From positions 1-22,408 of the forward strand of contig JAYOMI010000058.1 in NCBI GenBank assembly GCA_038120765.1: a stretch of DNA of 22,408 nucleotides. Reading direction: 5' to 3'. The first letter of the stretch is position 1, and every line of letters starts with the position of its first letter. This document shows, in pieces, positions 8,629 to 15,560 of the stretch. The DNA is from CAXBCP01 sp038120765 (GTDB taxonomy: Bacteria > Pseudomonadota > Alphaproteobacteria > MPNO01 > UBA830). The notes under the pieces are model-generated. The model saw only the letters and a list, made by a program, of their open reading frames with translations. It was not told the origin of the DNA and made no database searches. A program made the position numbers and the translations under genes.

Positions 8629-9345
8629 TCAGTCAGCGTCCCGATCCCGCCGGATATAGGTCAGAAAAGCGCTGCTGCGGCCTGCCCTGCCGGCCTTTTG
8701 CTCATACCGGGTGGCGGGCCAGTCGTCCGGGCGGACGCGCCAGTCCCCGGGTACACGGGCCTGCCACGAGAAGGCCTGCTGTTTTTGCATGTGCCACAGA
8801 ATCCATTCCAGATATCCCGGATCGTCAGTTGCGATGCGAAGTTCCGCGCCGTCCCGCAGGGCATCCGCAAGACGGTCGATAACCGGCGTGGAAACAATCC
8901 GGCGCTTGTTGTGCCGCGTCTTGGGCCAGGGGTCCGGGAACAGGATGAACGCCCGATCTATTGACGCGGCCGGCAGGCGATCGACCAGCTGACGCGCGTC
9001 ATCCCTGTACAGCCGGACATTGTGGAGGTCGTCGTCCCGGATGTGCCCGAGCAGCTTGACCACACCGTTGATAAACGGCTCGCAGCCGATAATGCCCGTG
9101 CGCGGATTGTTTTTGGCCTGCCAGGCGAGATGCTCGCCGCCGCCGAATCCGATTTCCAGCCAGATGCGGTCCATTTGCGCGTCAAACAGACGGTCAGGCG
9201 AAAACGTTTCGGGCCCTTCCGCCAGATTGATTTCGATGGACGGCAAAAGGTTTTCGACAAGCGCCTGCTGGCCGGGCCTCAGCCGTCGGCCCTGCCGCCG
9301 CCCGTAAAGTATGCGGCGGCGGGCCGGTTGGTCGCGATCAGTCAG
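8629..9345 (-). CDS. trmB: tRNA (guanine-N7)-methyltransferase, apparent CTG start
   Basis: SAM-dependent methylation of guanine-46 in the tRNA variable loop. From CTG at 9345 the product is 238 aa, essentially the E. coli length. The N-terminal stretch RRRILYGRRQGRRLRPGQQA is the conserved TrmB opening. No ATG, GTG or TTG lies in frame between it and the upstream in-frame stop inside the end of metK. The first conventional in-frame start, TTG at 9246, would remove this conserved part. Other motifs are the SAM-binding LEIGFGGGEHLAWQA, the CEPFINGVVKLL segment, and the substrate-binding FPDPWPKTRHNKRRIV. The start lies 28 bp after the metK stop. Identity is firm; the start is unusual. Confidence 0.92.
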   Translation of the reverse strand: MTDRDQPARRRILYGRRQGRRLRPGQQALVENLLPSIEINLAEGPETFSPDRLFDAQMDRIWLEIGFGGGEHLAWQAKNNPRTGIIGCEPFINGVVKLLGHIRDDDLHNVRLYRDDARQLVDRLPAASIDRAFILFPDPWPKTRHNKRRIVSTPVIDRLADALRDGAELRIATDDPGYLEWILWHMQKQQAFSWQARVPGDWRVRPDDWPATRYEQKAGRAGRSSAFLTYIRRDRDAD

Positions 9346-9373
9346 GAGACGCTCAGTCGGCGGAATGCAGGGC

Positions 9374-10543
9374 TCAGGACGCCGCCGCTTTCAGGGCGTC
9401 CACCAGATCCGTTTTCTCCCAAGAAAACCCGCCATCGGCGTCGGGCTCGCGTCCGAAATGACCGTAGGCTGCAGACCGCTCATAGATCGGGCGGCTCAGC
9501 TTCAGGCCTTCACGGATCCCGCGCGGCGACAGGTCGACGACTTCCTGAATGATCGCTGCAAGTTTGTCCTCGTCCATTATTGCGGTGTCAGCAGTATCGA
9601 CATAGACCGAGAGCGGCTTCGCGACGCCGATCGCGTATGCAAGCTGGATGACGCATTTCTCGGCCAGCCCGGCGGCAACGACGTTCTTCGCGACCCAGCG
9701 CGCGGCATAGGCGGCCGAACGGTCGACTTTCGACGGATCCTTGCCCGAAAAGGCCCCGCCGCCGTGGGGCGCGGCACCGCCATATGTATCGACGATGATC
9801 TTGCGGCCTGTGAGGCCGCAGTCCCCGTCGGGTCCGCCGATGACAAAGCGGCCCGTCGGATTGACGTAGAATTCCTCTTCCGGGCACATCCAGCCGGCAG
9901 GCAGGATGGATTCGACATGCGGGCGCACGATTTCACGAATCCTGTCCTGGTCCATATCCTCGGTGTGCTGTGTCGATACGACGACGGATGTCGCGCGAAC
10001 CGGTTTTCCGTTCTCGTACTGGAGCGTCACCTGGCTTTTGGAATCCGGGCCGAGACCTGAATTCGCGTCGGCATGGCGTGCCTTGGCAAGCGACCGGAGA
10101 ATTTCGTGAGAGTAATAGATCGGCGCCGGCATGAGGGTCGGCGTCTCGGTGCAGGCATATCCAAACATGATGCCCTGGTCGCCGGCGCCTTCATCCTTGT
10201 TGCCGGCGGCATCAACGCCCTGGGCGATATCAGCGGATTGCTGGTGAAGATGGATTTCGACCTCTGCGTTTTTCCAGTGGAAGCCGTCCTGCTCGTACCC
10301 GATATCCTTCACGGCATCGCGGGCAACCGCTTCGATCATGTCCTTGGTGATAGATTCCGGCCCGCGGACCTCGCCTGCCAGCACAATTCGGTTCGTGGTC
10401 GTCAGGGTTTCGCAGGCCACGCGGGACAAGGGATCCGCGCCAAGATAGAGATCCACGACGGCATCGGAGATTCGGTCGGAGACCTTGTCCGGATGTCCTT
10501 CGGAAACGGATTCGCTGGTAAAAAGATAAGTTCCCTTGGGCAC
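9374..10543 (-). CDS. metK: S-adenosylmethionine synthetase
   Basis: Makes S-adenosylmethionine from methionine and ATP in the cytoplasm. It is 389 aa, full length. The start is GTG at 10543, supported by the family N-terminus (PKGTYLFTSESVSEGHPDKV) and a strong GAGGAGG at 10550-10556 with a 6-nt spacer. Conserved motifs include the N-terminal ATP/Met-binding GHPDK, the signature GAGDQGIMFGYA, and the glycine-rich GGGAFSGKDPSKVDRSAAY loop that contacts phosphates. trmB follows directly. The product is the methyl donor for the downstream TrmB and is also consumed by MiaB. The leader upstream is structured (see 10563-10650). Confidence 0.98.
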   Translation of the reverse strand: MPKGTYLFTSESVSEGHPDKVSDRISDAVVDLYLGADPLSRVACETLTTTNRIVLAGEVRGPESITKDMIEAVARDAVKDIGYEQDGFHWKNAEVEIHLHQQSADIAQGVDAAGNKDEGAGDQGIMFGYACTETPTLMPAPIYYSHEILRSLAKARHADANSGLGPDSKSQVTLQYENGKPVRATSVVVSTQHTEDMDQDRIREIVRPHVESILPAGWMCPEEEFYVNPTGRFVIGGPDGDCGLTGRKIIVDTYGGAAPHGGGAFSGKDPSKVDRSAAYAARWVAKNVVAAGLAEKCVIQLAYAIGVAKPLSVYVDTADTAIMDEDKLAAIIQEVVDLSPRGIREGLKLSRPIYERSAAYGHFGREPDADGGFSWEKTDLVDALKAAAS

Positions 10544-10549
10544 GTTCTG

Positions 10550-10556
10550 CCTCCTC
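10550..10556 (-). promoter_or_regulatory. Strong Shine-Dalgarno of metK
   Basis: GAGGAGG lies 6 nt before the GTG initiation codon of metK (10543). It decides the GTG start, as no ATG is suitably placed at the conserved N-terminus. Confidence 0.85.
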
Positions 10557-10562
10557 GAAATT

Positions 10563-10650
10563 GGTTATTGTCTGGACCCGCCCGAAAGGGGTCGATCCTG
10601 CCCAACAGGCGGTAAGTTTCTACAGGCGGTGCAGTGTTGTGACAATAACC
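10563..10650 (-). promoter_or_regulatory. Long-range inverted repeat and nested hairpins in the metK leader
   Basis: GGTTATTGTC (10563-10572) and its perfect reverse complement GACAATAACC (10641-10650) flank 68 bp immediately upstream of the metK Shine-Dalgarno. Inside, on the transcript strand, are CCTG-TTGGG-CAGG (a 4-bp stem) and GACCC ... GGGTC (a 5-bp stem, loop about 9 nt). ACCGCCTGT also occurs twice. As RNA this would be a closing stem with nested hairpins, an architecture compatible with a cis-regulatory RNA. As DNA it could be a pair of operator half-sites. I do not recognise the conserved core of the SAM-II or SAM/SAH classes. Function is inference. Confidence 0.45.
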
Positions 10651-10664
10651 GCGCACGAGGTCAA
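10636..10664 (-). promoter_or_regulatory. Possible metK promoter
   Basis: TTGACC (10664-10659) is followed, after 17 nt, by CACAAC (10641-10636), a poor -10 match of 3/6. If used, transcription would start near 10629. Only the right-hand arm of the inverted repeat at 10641-10650 would then lie upstream, within the promoter spacer. The -35 match is good and the -10 match is weak, so confidence is low. Confidence 0.35.
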
Positions 10665-10686
10665 GCAATCTGGAAGGTGCCGATGA

Positions 10687-10707
10687 GTCCCGTCATTGCG
10701 ACAGGAC
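10687..10707 (-). other. Hairpin between the XRE regulator gene and metK
   Basis: On the minus strand GTCCTGTC and GACGGGAC pair as an 8-bp stem (one G-U) around the loop GCAAT, 34 bp after the XRE stop codon. No run of U follows, so it is not a canonical terminator. It may stabilise the 3' end of the upstream mRNA or take part in the metK leader. Confidence 0.4.
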
Positions 10708-10741
10708 GCGTGAGAAAAGTCCCTATCGGGCGTTGCCGAAA

Positions 10742-11301
10742 TCAGCCGTCGGCGAAGGACTTGCCAAGCTGCTTGGTCAGTTCGAACACCCGCCGGCGCA
10801 CCTTTGGATCGGTGATCTTGTAATAGGAGCGCACGAGTTCGAGCGTCTCGCGTTTCGCCATCGGATCATGATCGTATTCGGCCTGCGCCTCGGCGAGGCC
10901 CGTCTTGCCGCGCTTCCGCGTGAAGGTGGGCGAAATTTCTTCGAAGAAATAGTTGATCGGAACGTCAAGGACTTCTGCAATATGGTACAGGCGGCTCGCC
11001 CCGATGCGATTAGCGCCGCGTTCATATTTCTGGACCTGCTGAAAGGTAAGGCCAAGTGCCTCGCCCAGCTTTTCCTGGCTCATGCCGAGCATCGTCCGGC
11101 GCTGCCGGANNNNNNNNNNAATTTTTTGTGGCCGTGTTTAACGTTACGGCCTTGGGCCTCGCCCTGTTTTCCGGGCCACATGCCGCGCCCCGCCGGGCGC
11201 GCCCCCCCACGACTGCCGACATGTACGTCTACGGCCTCGGGTCCGCCCCTGGTACGGATAGGGGTTGCACGCTTTTTCTTTGTCTCTTCTGGATTGTCCA
11301 T
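10742..11301 (-). CDS. XRE-family HTH transcriptional regulator, interrupted by a scaffold gap
   Basis: Cytoplasmic DNA-binding regulator. The part left of the gap encodes RQRRTMLGMSQEKLGEALGL and onward: a Cro/CI helix-turn-helix (TFQQVQKYERGANRIGASRL) plus a C-terminal helical extension (ETLELVRSYYKITDPKVRRR). The N-terminal 31 codons (ATG 11301, ending VDVHVGSR) lie right of the gap. Joining them where the overlap indicates (see 11120-11208) gives an uninterrupted protein of about 153 aa. An alternative start at 11343 would add 14 residues. Homologues between lnt and metK are common in alphaproteobacteria, but I know no established target. It is not a true pseudogene; the break is an assembly matter. 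Confidence 0.85.
11110..11119. other. Scaffold gap of ten N
   Basis: Ten consecutive N bases lie inside the XRE-family gene. Flanking sequences overlap (see the repeat entry at 11120-11208), so this is a placeholder and not missing sequence. Confidence 0.97.
11120..11208. repeat. Error-ridden duplicate of 11022-11109 (low-quality contig end)
   Basis: Read on the minus strand, 11207-11120 aligns to 11109-11022 base for base with no insertion or deletion. By hand I count about 56 of 88 identical positions, including GGCATG, GGAAAA-like and GGGCGAGGC blocks. It continues the XRE reading frame from VDVHVGSR exactly where the second copy begins. Mismatches fall on all codon positions and in a fragment that ends at the N-run. 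This is what a poor-quality read tail gives, not a diverged paralogue. Confidence 0.85.
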
Positions 11302-11399
11302 AACGTTTTCGTTTTCTCGTGAATTGCTGGTCGTCGACGCCATGTTCCCCGAGAAAGCACTTGTTCGCTCCGGGCCTGCCTGACTACTGACTGAGGAAG

Positions 11400-11417
11400 A
11401 GGGGAGTATACTCCCCT
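11400..11417. promoter_or_regulatory. 18-bp perfect palindrome upstream of the XRE gene (candidate operator)
   Basis: AGGGGAGTATACTCCCCT is a perfect palindrome. On the minus strand its centre contains TATACT (11410-11405), a good -10 element. TTGTGG lies 19 nt upstream as a weak -35. It is 98 bp before the XRE ATG (11301), or 56 bp before the alternative ATG (11343), and after the lnt stop (11453). The position, symmetry and overlap with a promoter element suggest an operator, possibly for the XRE protein itself. That assignment is inference. Confidence 0.5.
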
Positions 11418-11452
11418 TACAACAAACTGCCACAAAATTGTTTCGACATGTT

Positions 11453-13030
11453 TCATTTCGTGATGGTTGATTGTCTTTTTCCCAACACAACCGCCGCTAA
11501 AAACATCAGCAGGACCATGGTCCCCGGGATACCGTTGCCGTATCGGGAGAACAGGGTCCGGCTGGCTGACGCCAGAGGAAGGCCGGAATCCAGCGCGCCG
11601 GCCCGGTCGAGACCGAGACGCGCGACCACCCGTCCATAGGAATCGATCACACCCGATATTCCGGTATTCGCGGCGCGCACCACCGGAAGACCTTCCTCGA
11701 CGGCACGAAGGCGGGCAGACGTGAAATGCTGGTGGGGGCCCGCGCTGATGCCGAACCAGCCGTCATTGGTGATATTCAGCAGCCATGACGGACGATCGGC
11801 TCTGTCGAGAACGCGACCCGGAAAGATCACCTCGTAGCATATAAGCGGGCTGACGGCCGGCAGGCCCGGCAGACGAAGCGTGCGCGGGCCGGGGCCGGCG
11901 GAGAAATCGAGCGCGCCTGGGGTAATCTTCTCGAGCGGCAGATATTCCCGCAGAGGCATGTATTCGCCGAACGGCACCAGGTGATGCTTGTCGTATACGG
12001 CGGCGACTTCTGCCGCGTCGTCCACCGCCACCAGACTGTTCCAGACGCGGATCACGCGACCATCCTGCCTTTCCAGCCTGACGGCGCCGGTCAGGAGCAG
12101 GCCTTGCGGCGGCACTGCGCGCCGCATCACTGCGCGGCGCGCAGCGTCCGTCGATACCGAGAAAGGTGCCGCCGTTTCCGGCCATATCACATGAGTAGCA
12201 CGGCCATCGCCGCGGTCGCCGCTCAATACCAGGTGTCGCGCATAATTCCGGGCCCGGTTTTCGGGCAGCCATTTATCGCGTTGCGCGATATTGGGCTGAA
12301 CAATTCTAAGCGTTACGCCGGGAACATCGTCGCGCGGTGCGTCGGCAAGGCGCAGCACGCCGGCAATCGCAATCAGAAAGATCAGAGCGATTCCGGGAAC
12401 GCCCCAACGCCGTTGCCGCCCCGCCGGGGACCCGAACATTGCCAGCCCGGCCGCGGCAAACACTGTGACTGCGGAAAGGCCGTACACGCCGACCCAGGCC
12501 GCGGACTGAAGAACCGGCGGCGCGGCGACCCAGACATTCCCGACCGGATTCCACGGAAACCCTGTCAAAATTGTCCCCCGGACCCATTCGAAAAAGGTCC
12601 ATGCGGCGGCAAGGGCAAGTATGCGGCCGATGCCGGGCGACCAGACCTTTCGGGCAAGCACGGCCATGGCACCGATGAACAGGCCAAGGCCAAACGAAAG
12701 TCCGAGGACCGCAAACGGAATCATCCAGGCGAAGCGCGCCGCATCCACAAGCAGTGCGTTGGCGACCCAGTAGAGCCCCGCCGCGAAATATCCCGCGCCG
12801 AACATCCAGCCCACACCGAATGCGCTGCGCGAGTTGGGCGCACCGTCAAGCAGCCAGACAAGGCCCGGAAAGGCAATCAGCAGCGCGGGCAGGAAATGAA
12901 CCGGCGGCTGCGCCGCGACAGCCACAACGCCAAACAGGAACGCGGACAAAAGGCGGCGCCATCCGGAAACGGCCGCGAGTTTTCCTTCGAGGGTTCTGAT
13001 AAAGCCGGAAATACAGGCGGCGGCACTCAT
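11453..13030 (-). CDS. lnt: Apolipoprotein N-acyltransferase
   Basis: Inner-membrane enzyme that adds the third acyl chain to the N-terminal cysteine of lipoproteins. It is 525 aa. Residues about 25-225 form a multi-span membrane region (LLSAFLFGVVAVAAQPPVHF; ALLIAFPGLVWLL; LSFGLGLFIGAMAVLA). The periplasmic nitrilase-like domain then starts with LRIVQPNIAQRDKW. The catalytic triad is visible: E285 in HVIWPETAAPF, K348 in YDKHHLVPFGEY and C398 in SPLICYEVIFPG. NITNDGWFG follows, then a C-terminal membrane segment (GIPGTMVLLMFLAAVVLG). The ATG is at 13030, 76 bp after the corC stop. It is likely in the miaB-phoH-ybeY-corC-lnt transcript. Confidence 0.97.
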   Translation of the reverse strand: MSAAACISGFIRTLEGKLAAVSGWRRLLSAFLFGVVAVAAQPPVHFLPALLIAFPGLVWLLDGAPNSRSAFGVGWMFGAGYFAAGLYWVANALLVDAARFAWMIPFAVLGLSFGLGLFIGAMAVLARKVWSPGIGRILALAAAWTFFEWVRGTILTGFPWNPVGNVWVAAPPVLQSAAWVGVYGLSAVTVFAAAGLAMFGSPAGRQRRWGVPGIALIFLIAIAGVLRLADAPRDDVPGVTLRIVQPNIAQRDKWLPENRARNYARHLVLSGDRGDGRATHVIWPETAAPFSVSTDAARRAVMRRAVPPQGLLLTGAVRLERQDGRVIRVWNSLVAVDDAAEVAAVYDKHHLVPFGEYMPLREYLPLEKITPGALDFSAGPGPRTLRLPGLPAVSPLICYEVIFPGRVLDRADRPSWLLNITNDGWFGISAGPHQHFTSARLRAVEEGLPVVRAANTGISGVIDSYGRVVARLGLDRAGALDSGLPLASASRTLFSRYGNGIPGTMVLLMFLAAVVLGKRQSTITK

Positions 13031-13106
13031 CGCGCCGCATATCCCTGCGCCGAAAATGTCTGCGCCTTACGATCGACATAACGGCGGAGACGGACGTGCG
13101 CGGCGC

Positions 13107-13997
13107 TCATTCGCTTGGTTGGACGGGCACCTGAGACACACGCAATCGCCTGATACGACGGGGATCGGCTTCCAGAACCTCGAACTCGATACCCGATTCA
13201 TGTCCGATGACCTCGCCGCGGCCCGGAACCCGCCCCGCGAGATAAAATACCAGCCCACCCATCGTATCGATATCCTCCTCCCGTTCGTCCGCCGTCAGGA
13301 ACGCGCCTGCTTCGGCTTCGAAATCCTCGATCTCGAGACGGGCATCCACATCGATGATACCGCCGCCCCTGCGCACGAGTCCGGGACCGCGGTCTTCATC
13401 ATGCTCGTCTTCGATCTCACCGATGATCTCCTCGACGAGGTCCTCGATTGTCACCAGCCCGTCAATGCCGCCGAATTCGTCCACCACCAGCGCCATATGC
13501 AGCCGCTGGACACGCATTTGCAGCAATAGTTCCAGAACGGGCATCGACGGCGCGACGAAGAGCGGCTTTCGGACAATCTTGCCGATCCCGGTATTCCGAT
13601 CGACCTCCCAGCAGGGCAGCAGGTCCTTGATGTGCAGCATGCCGACGACGTCGTCGAGATTCTCCCGGAATACCGGCAACCGCGAATGTCCGCACGCGCT
13701 CATGAATTTTGCGACATCGGAAATAGACGTCTCGACGTCGACCGCCTTTATGTCGGCGCGCGGGACCATGACGTCATTGACCGTGACGTCGCGGACACTG
13801 AGCACATTGCGGAACAGGGTAAGTTCCTCGGCATTGTCGCCGTTGTCTTCAAGTTGAATCAGCTCTTCTATCGTGTCGCGCAGATTGTCCGCGTCGCTGC
13901 GACTTCCTGTCAGCGCACGCCACAGGTTTCTGATTCCCGAGCCGCCCTCGGATCCGTCCTCTTCCTGCGGCTTCGAATCATCGCTGAAACTGCTCAT
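13107..13997 (-). CDS. CorC/HlyC-like CBS-domain protein (ybeX homologue)
   Basis: Cytosolic protein of the hemolysin C/CorC group. E. coli CorC was linked to Co/Mg efflux, but its biochemical role is not firmly settled. It is 296 aa. An acidic Ser/Gly-rich leader comes first. Two CBS repeats follow (about residues 75-130, VRDVTVNDVMVPRADIKAVD; about 140-195, VAPSMPVLELLLQMRVQRLH, ending VDEFGGIDGLVTIEDLVEEI). The CorC_HlyC C-terminal domain completes it (about 215-290). No transmembrane DUF21 domain is present, as in the short family members. The ATG overlaps the ybeY stop by 4 bp. Placement between ybeY and lnt is the widespread order. Confidence 0.93.
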   Translation of the reverse strand: MSSFSDDSKPQEEDGSEGGSGIRNLWRALTGSRSDADNLRDTIEELIQLEDNGDNAEELTLFRNVLSVRDVTVNDVMVPRADIKAVDVETSISDVAKFMSACGHSRLPVFRENLDDVVGMLHIKDLLPCWEVDRNTGIGKIVRKPLFVAPSMPVLELLLQMRVQRLHMALVVDEFGGIDGLVTIEDLVEEIIGEIEDEHDEDRGPGLVRRGGGIIDVDARLEIEDFEAEAGAFLTADEREEDIDTMGGLVFYLAGRVPGRGEVIGHESGIEFEVLEADPRRIRRLRVSQVPVQPSE

Positions 13998-14560
13998 ATT
14001 CCGTCGCCCCCCGCTCGCCGCTCGCCGCTCGGCGCTCGGCGCTCGGCGGCAGCATATGGATCAGATACGCCGAGCGCTTCCAGTATAACAATTTCACGCC
14101 CCTCCATTCGATCGGCATCAGCATCGTTCTCGTGATCGTATCCGCACAGGTGCAGCACACCGTGAACAACGAGATGGCGCAGATGATCCGCCGGCGCGAT
14201 ACCCGCATTCTTCGCCTCGGCCATCACGGTTTCAATCGCAATGACAACATCGCCAAGCAACACAGGCGCAGCCGCGGGGCGCCAATCGGTTTCCGCCGGG
14301 AAGGACAGAACATTCGTCGGACCGGTCCTGCCCCGCCACTGAAGATTCAGTTCGGCAATCGCCTTATCGTCCGTCAGCAGAATGCTGAGTTCGATTGCGC
14401 TCCCGGACAGCGTCCCGGCCACGTTCTCGTCGCGCAGCGCCGCCTGCGCGGCCGCAGATACGATATTATGGGCATCCGGGATACAGACCGCCCATCCGTC
14501 GGCCTCGACAAGGATGTCGATTTCAAGGTCCGGCGCCAGACAGTCTTCAACCATTTTCAT
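13994..14560 (-). CDS. ybeY: Endoribonuclease YbeY (rRNA maturation factor)
   Basis: Metal-dependent endoribonuclease involved in 16S rRNA 3'-end maturation and ribosome quality control. The chosen ATG at 14560 gives 188 aa. An alternative ATG at 14584 adds 8 residues but overlaps phoH by 38 bp. The zinc site H133-x3-H137-x5-H143 is intact in HGVLHLCGYDH. The conserved NLQWRGRTGPTNVLSFP and LLGDVVIAIET segments precede it. The last about 15 residues (AAERRAPSGERRAGGDGI) are encoded by a 7-bp tandem repeat and are not family-like. The stop overlaps the corC start (ATGA). Confidence 0.95.
   Translation of the reverse strand: MKMVEDCLAPDLEIDILVEADGWAVCIPDAHNIVSAAAQAALRDENVAGTLSGSAIELSILLTDDKAIAELNLQWRGRTGPTNVLSFPAETDWRPAAAPVLLGDVVIAIETVMAEAKNAGIAPADHLRHLVVHGVLHLCGYDHENDADADRMEGREIVILEALGVSDPYAAAERRAPSGERRAGGDGI
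14010..14044. repeat. Five 7-bp tandem units at the ybeY 3' end
   Basis: Units are CCCGCTC, GCCGCTC, GCCGCTC, GGCGCTC and GGCGCTC, in register over 35 bp, ending 12 bp before the corC start codon at 13997. Two pairs of identical adjacent units suggest recent slippage. A gain or loss of one unit would shift the ybeY frame, because 7 is not a multiple of 3. Confidence 0.85.
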
Positions 14561-15560
14561 CGACCCGCGCTTCGGCCGCCTCATAGGCGTTTACGATACG
14601 TGACACCAGCTCGTGACGCACGACGTCTTCGGCATTCAGCAGCGTCGTCGAGACACCGGGCACACCGTCCAGCGTTTTGACTGCGTGACGAAGCCCGGAC
14701 GCGACCCCCCTCGGAAGATCGACCTGGCTGAGGTCGCCGGTAACAACCATGCGGGCATTTTCGCCGAGCCGTGTCAGAAACATTTTCATCTGAACCTGCG
14801 TCGCGTTCTGAGCCTCGTCCAGAATGACGAACGCATTGGACAGGGTGCGGCCGCGCATGAACGCCAGCGGCGCAACTTCTATTTCGCCTGTCTCAAGCCG
14901 ACGGTCTACCTGTTCGGGCGGCAGCATGTCGTAGAGGGCGTCATAGAGGGGACGAAGATAGGGATCGATCTTGTCTCGCATGTCGCCCGGCAGGAACCCG
15001 AGACGTTCCCCCGCCTCCACAGCCGGACGGGAGAGAATGATCCGGTCCACCCGGCCGGCGGTCAGCATCGACACGGCCATCCCGACCGCCAGATAGGTCT
15101 TTCCCGTTCCCGCAGGCCCAAGTCCGAAGGCAAGCTCGCTATCCATGAGGGTGCGCAGATAGCGTTGCTGTCCTGCCGACCGCGGCGAGATATGACGTTT
15201 GGGTGTGCGGATGACCAGCTTGCCCCCGCCAAGCTCCGCCACCCCCGCTGCCTGCGCCTCGGCGGCGCTGCGCGCCAGCCGCACCGCCGCATCGACCTCC
15301 GCAAGCGCGACATCCAGCCCGTCTGCCAGCCGCACGTAAAGTGACTGCAGGGCGGCACGCGCGATTTCGGCGACAGATGGATCGCCTGTGACGATTATGC
15401 TGTTGCCCCGCGATGCGACGGTGACGCCAAGGGTTTGTTCTATTCTTGCGAGATGACGGTCGAAGTCGCCGTAGAGGGCGGGAAGAAGCCGATTGTCATC
15501 GAACTCGAGTGCCAGGGACAACGGCGTGGCCGTCTCACCTGATGTGGCATGCTGACTCAA
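14547..15560 (-). CDS. PhoH-like ATPase
   Basis: P-loop ATPase of the PhoH/YbeZ group, which partners YbeY in RNA and ribosome metabolism. The helicase-like activity of the family is only partly characterised. It is 337 aa. An N-terminal KH-like region precedes the ATPase core (QTLGVTVASRGNSIIVTGD). Walker A is GPAGTGKT at 148-155 and Walker B is VILDEAQ with D248 and E249. The conserved LSRPAVEAGERLGFLPGD and RMVVTGDLSQVDLPRG (sensor) motifs are present. The ATG at 15560 overlaps the miaB stop by 4 bp (ATGA), and ybeY follows with overlap, so the three are translationally coupled. Confidence 0.95.
   Translation of the reverse strand: MSQHATSGETATPLSLALEFDDNRLLPALYGDFDRHLARIEQTLGVTVASRGNSIIVTGDPSVAEIARAALQSLYVRLADGLDVALAEVDAAVRLARSAAEAQAAGVAELGGGKLVIRTPKRHISPRSAGQQRYLRTLMDSELAFGLGPAGTGKTYLAVGMAVSMLTAGRVDRIILSRPAVEAGERLGFLPGDMRDKIDPYLRPLYDALYDMLPPEQVDRRLETGEIEVAPLAFMRGRTLSNAFVILDEAQNATQVQMKMFLTRLGENARMVVTGDLSQVDLPRGVASGLRHAVKTLDGVPGVSTTLLNAEDVVRHELVSRIVNAYEAAEARVDENG

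Noticed and set aside
10563..10664. Known SAM/SAH riboswitch upstream of metK
   Set aside because: GTCACAAC resembles the start of that class, but the complementary GTGAC segment and the short pseudoknot layout are not present.
11080..11490. Cys-rich minus-strand frame running from upstream DNA into the N-run
   Set aside because: Its later part is the N-terminus of the XRE protein plus a corrupted contig end. The earlier part is non-coding promoter DNA.
11981..13081. 366-codon plus-strand frame opposite lnt
   Set aside because: Antisense to Lnt, whose catalytic Glu, Lys and Cys are all present. The product is low-complexity Arg/Pro-rich sequence.
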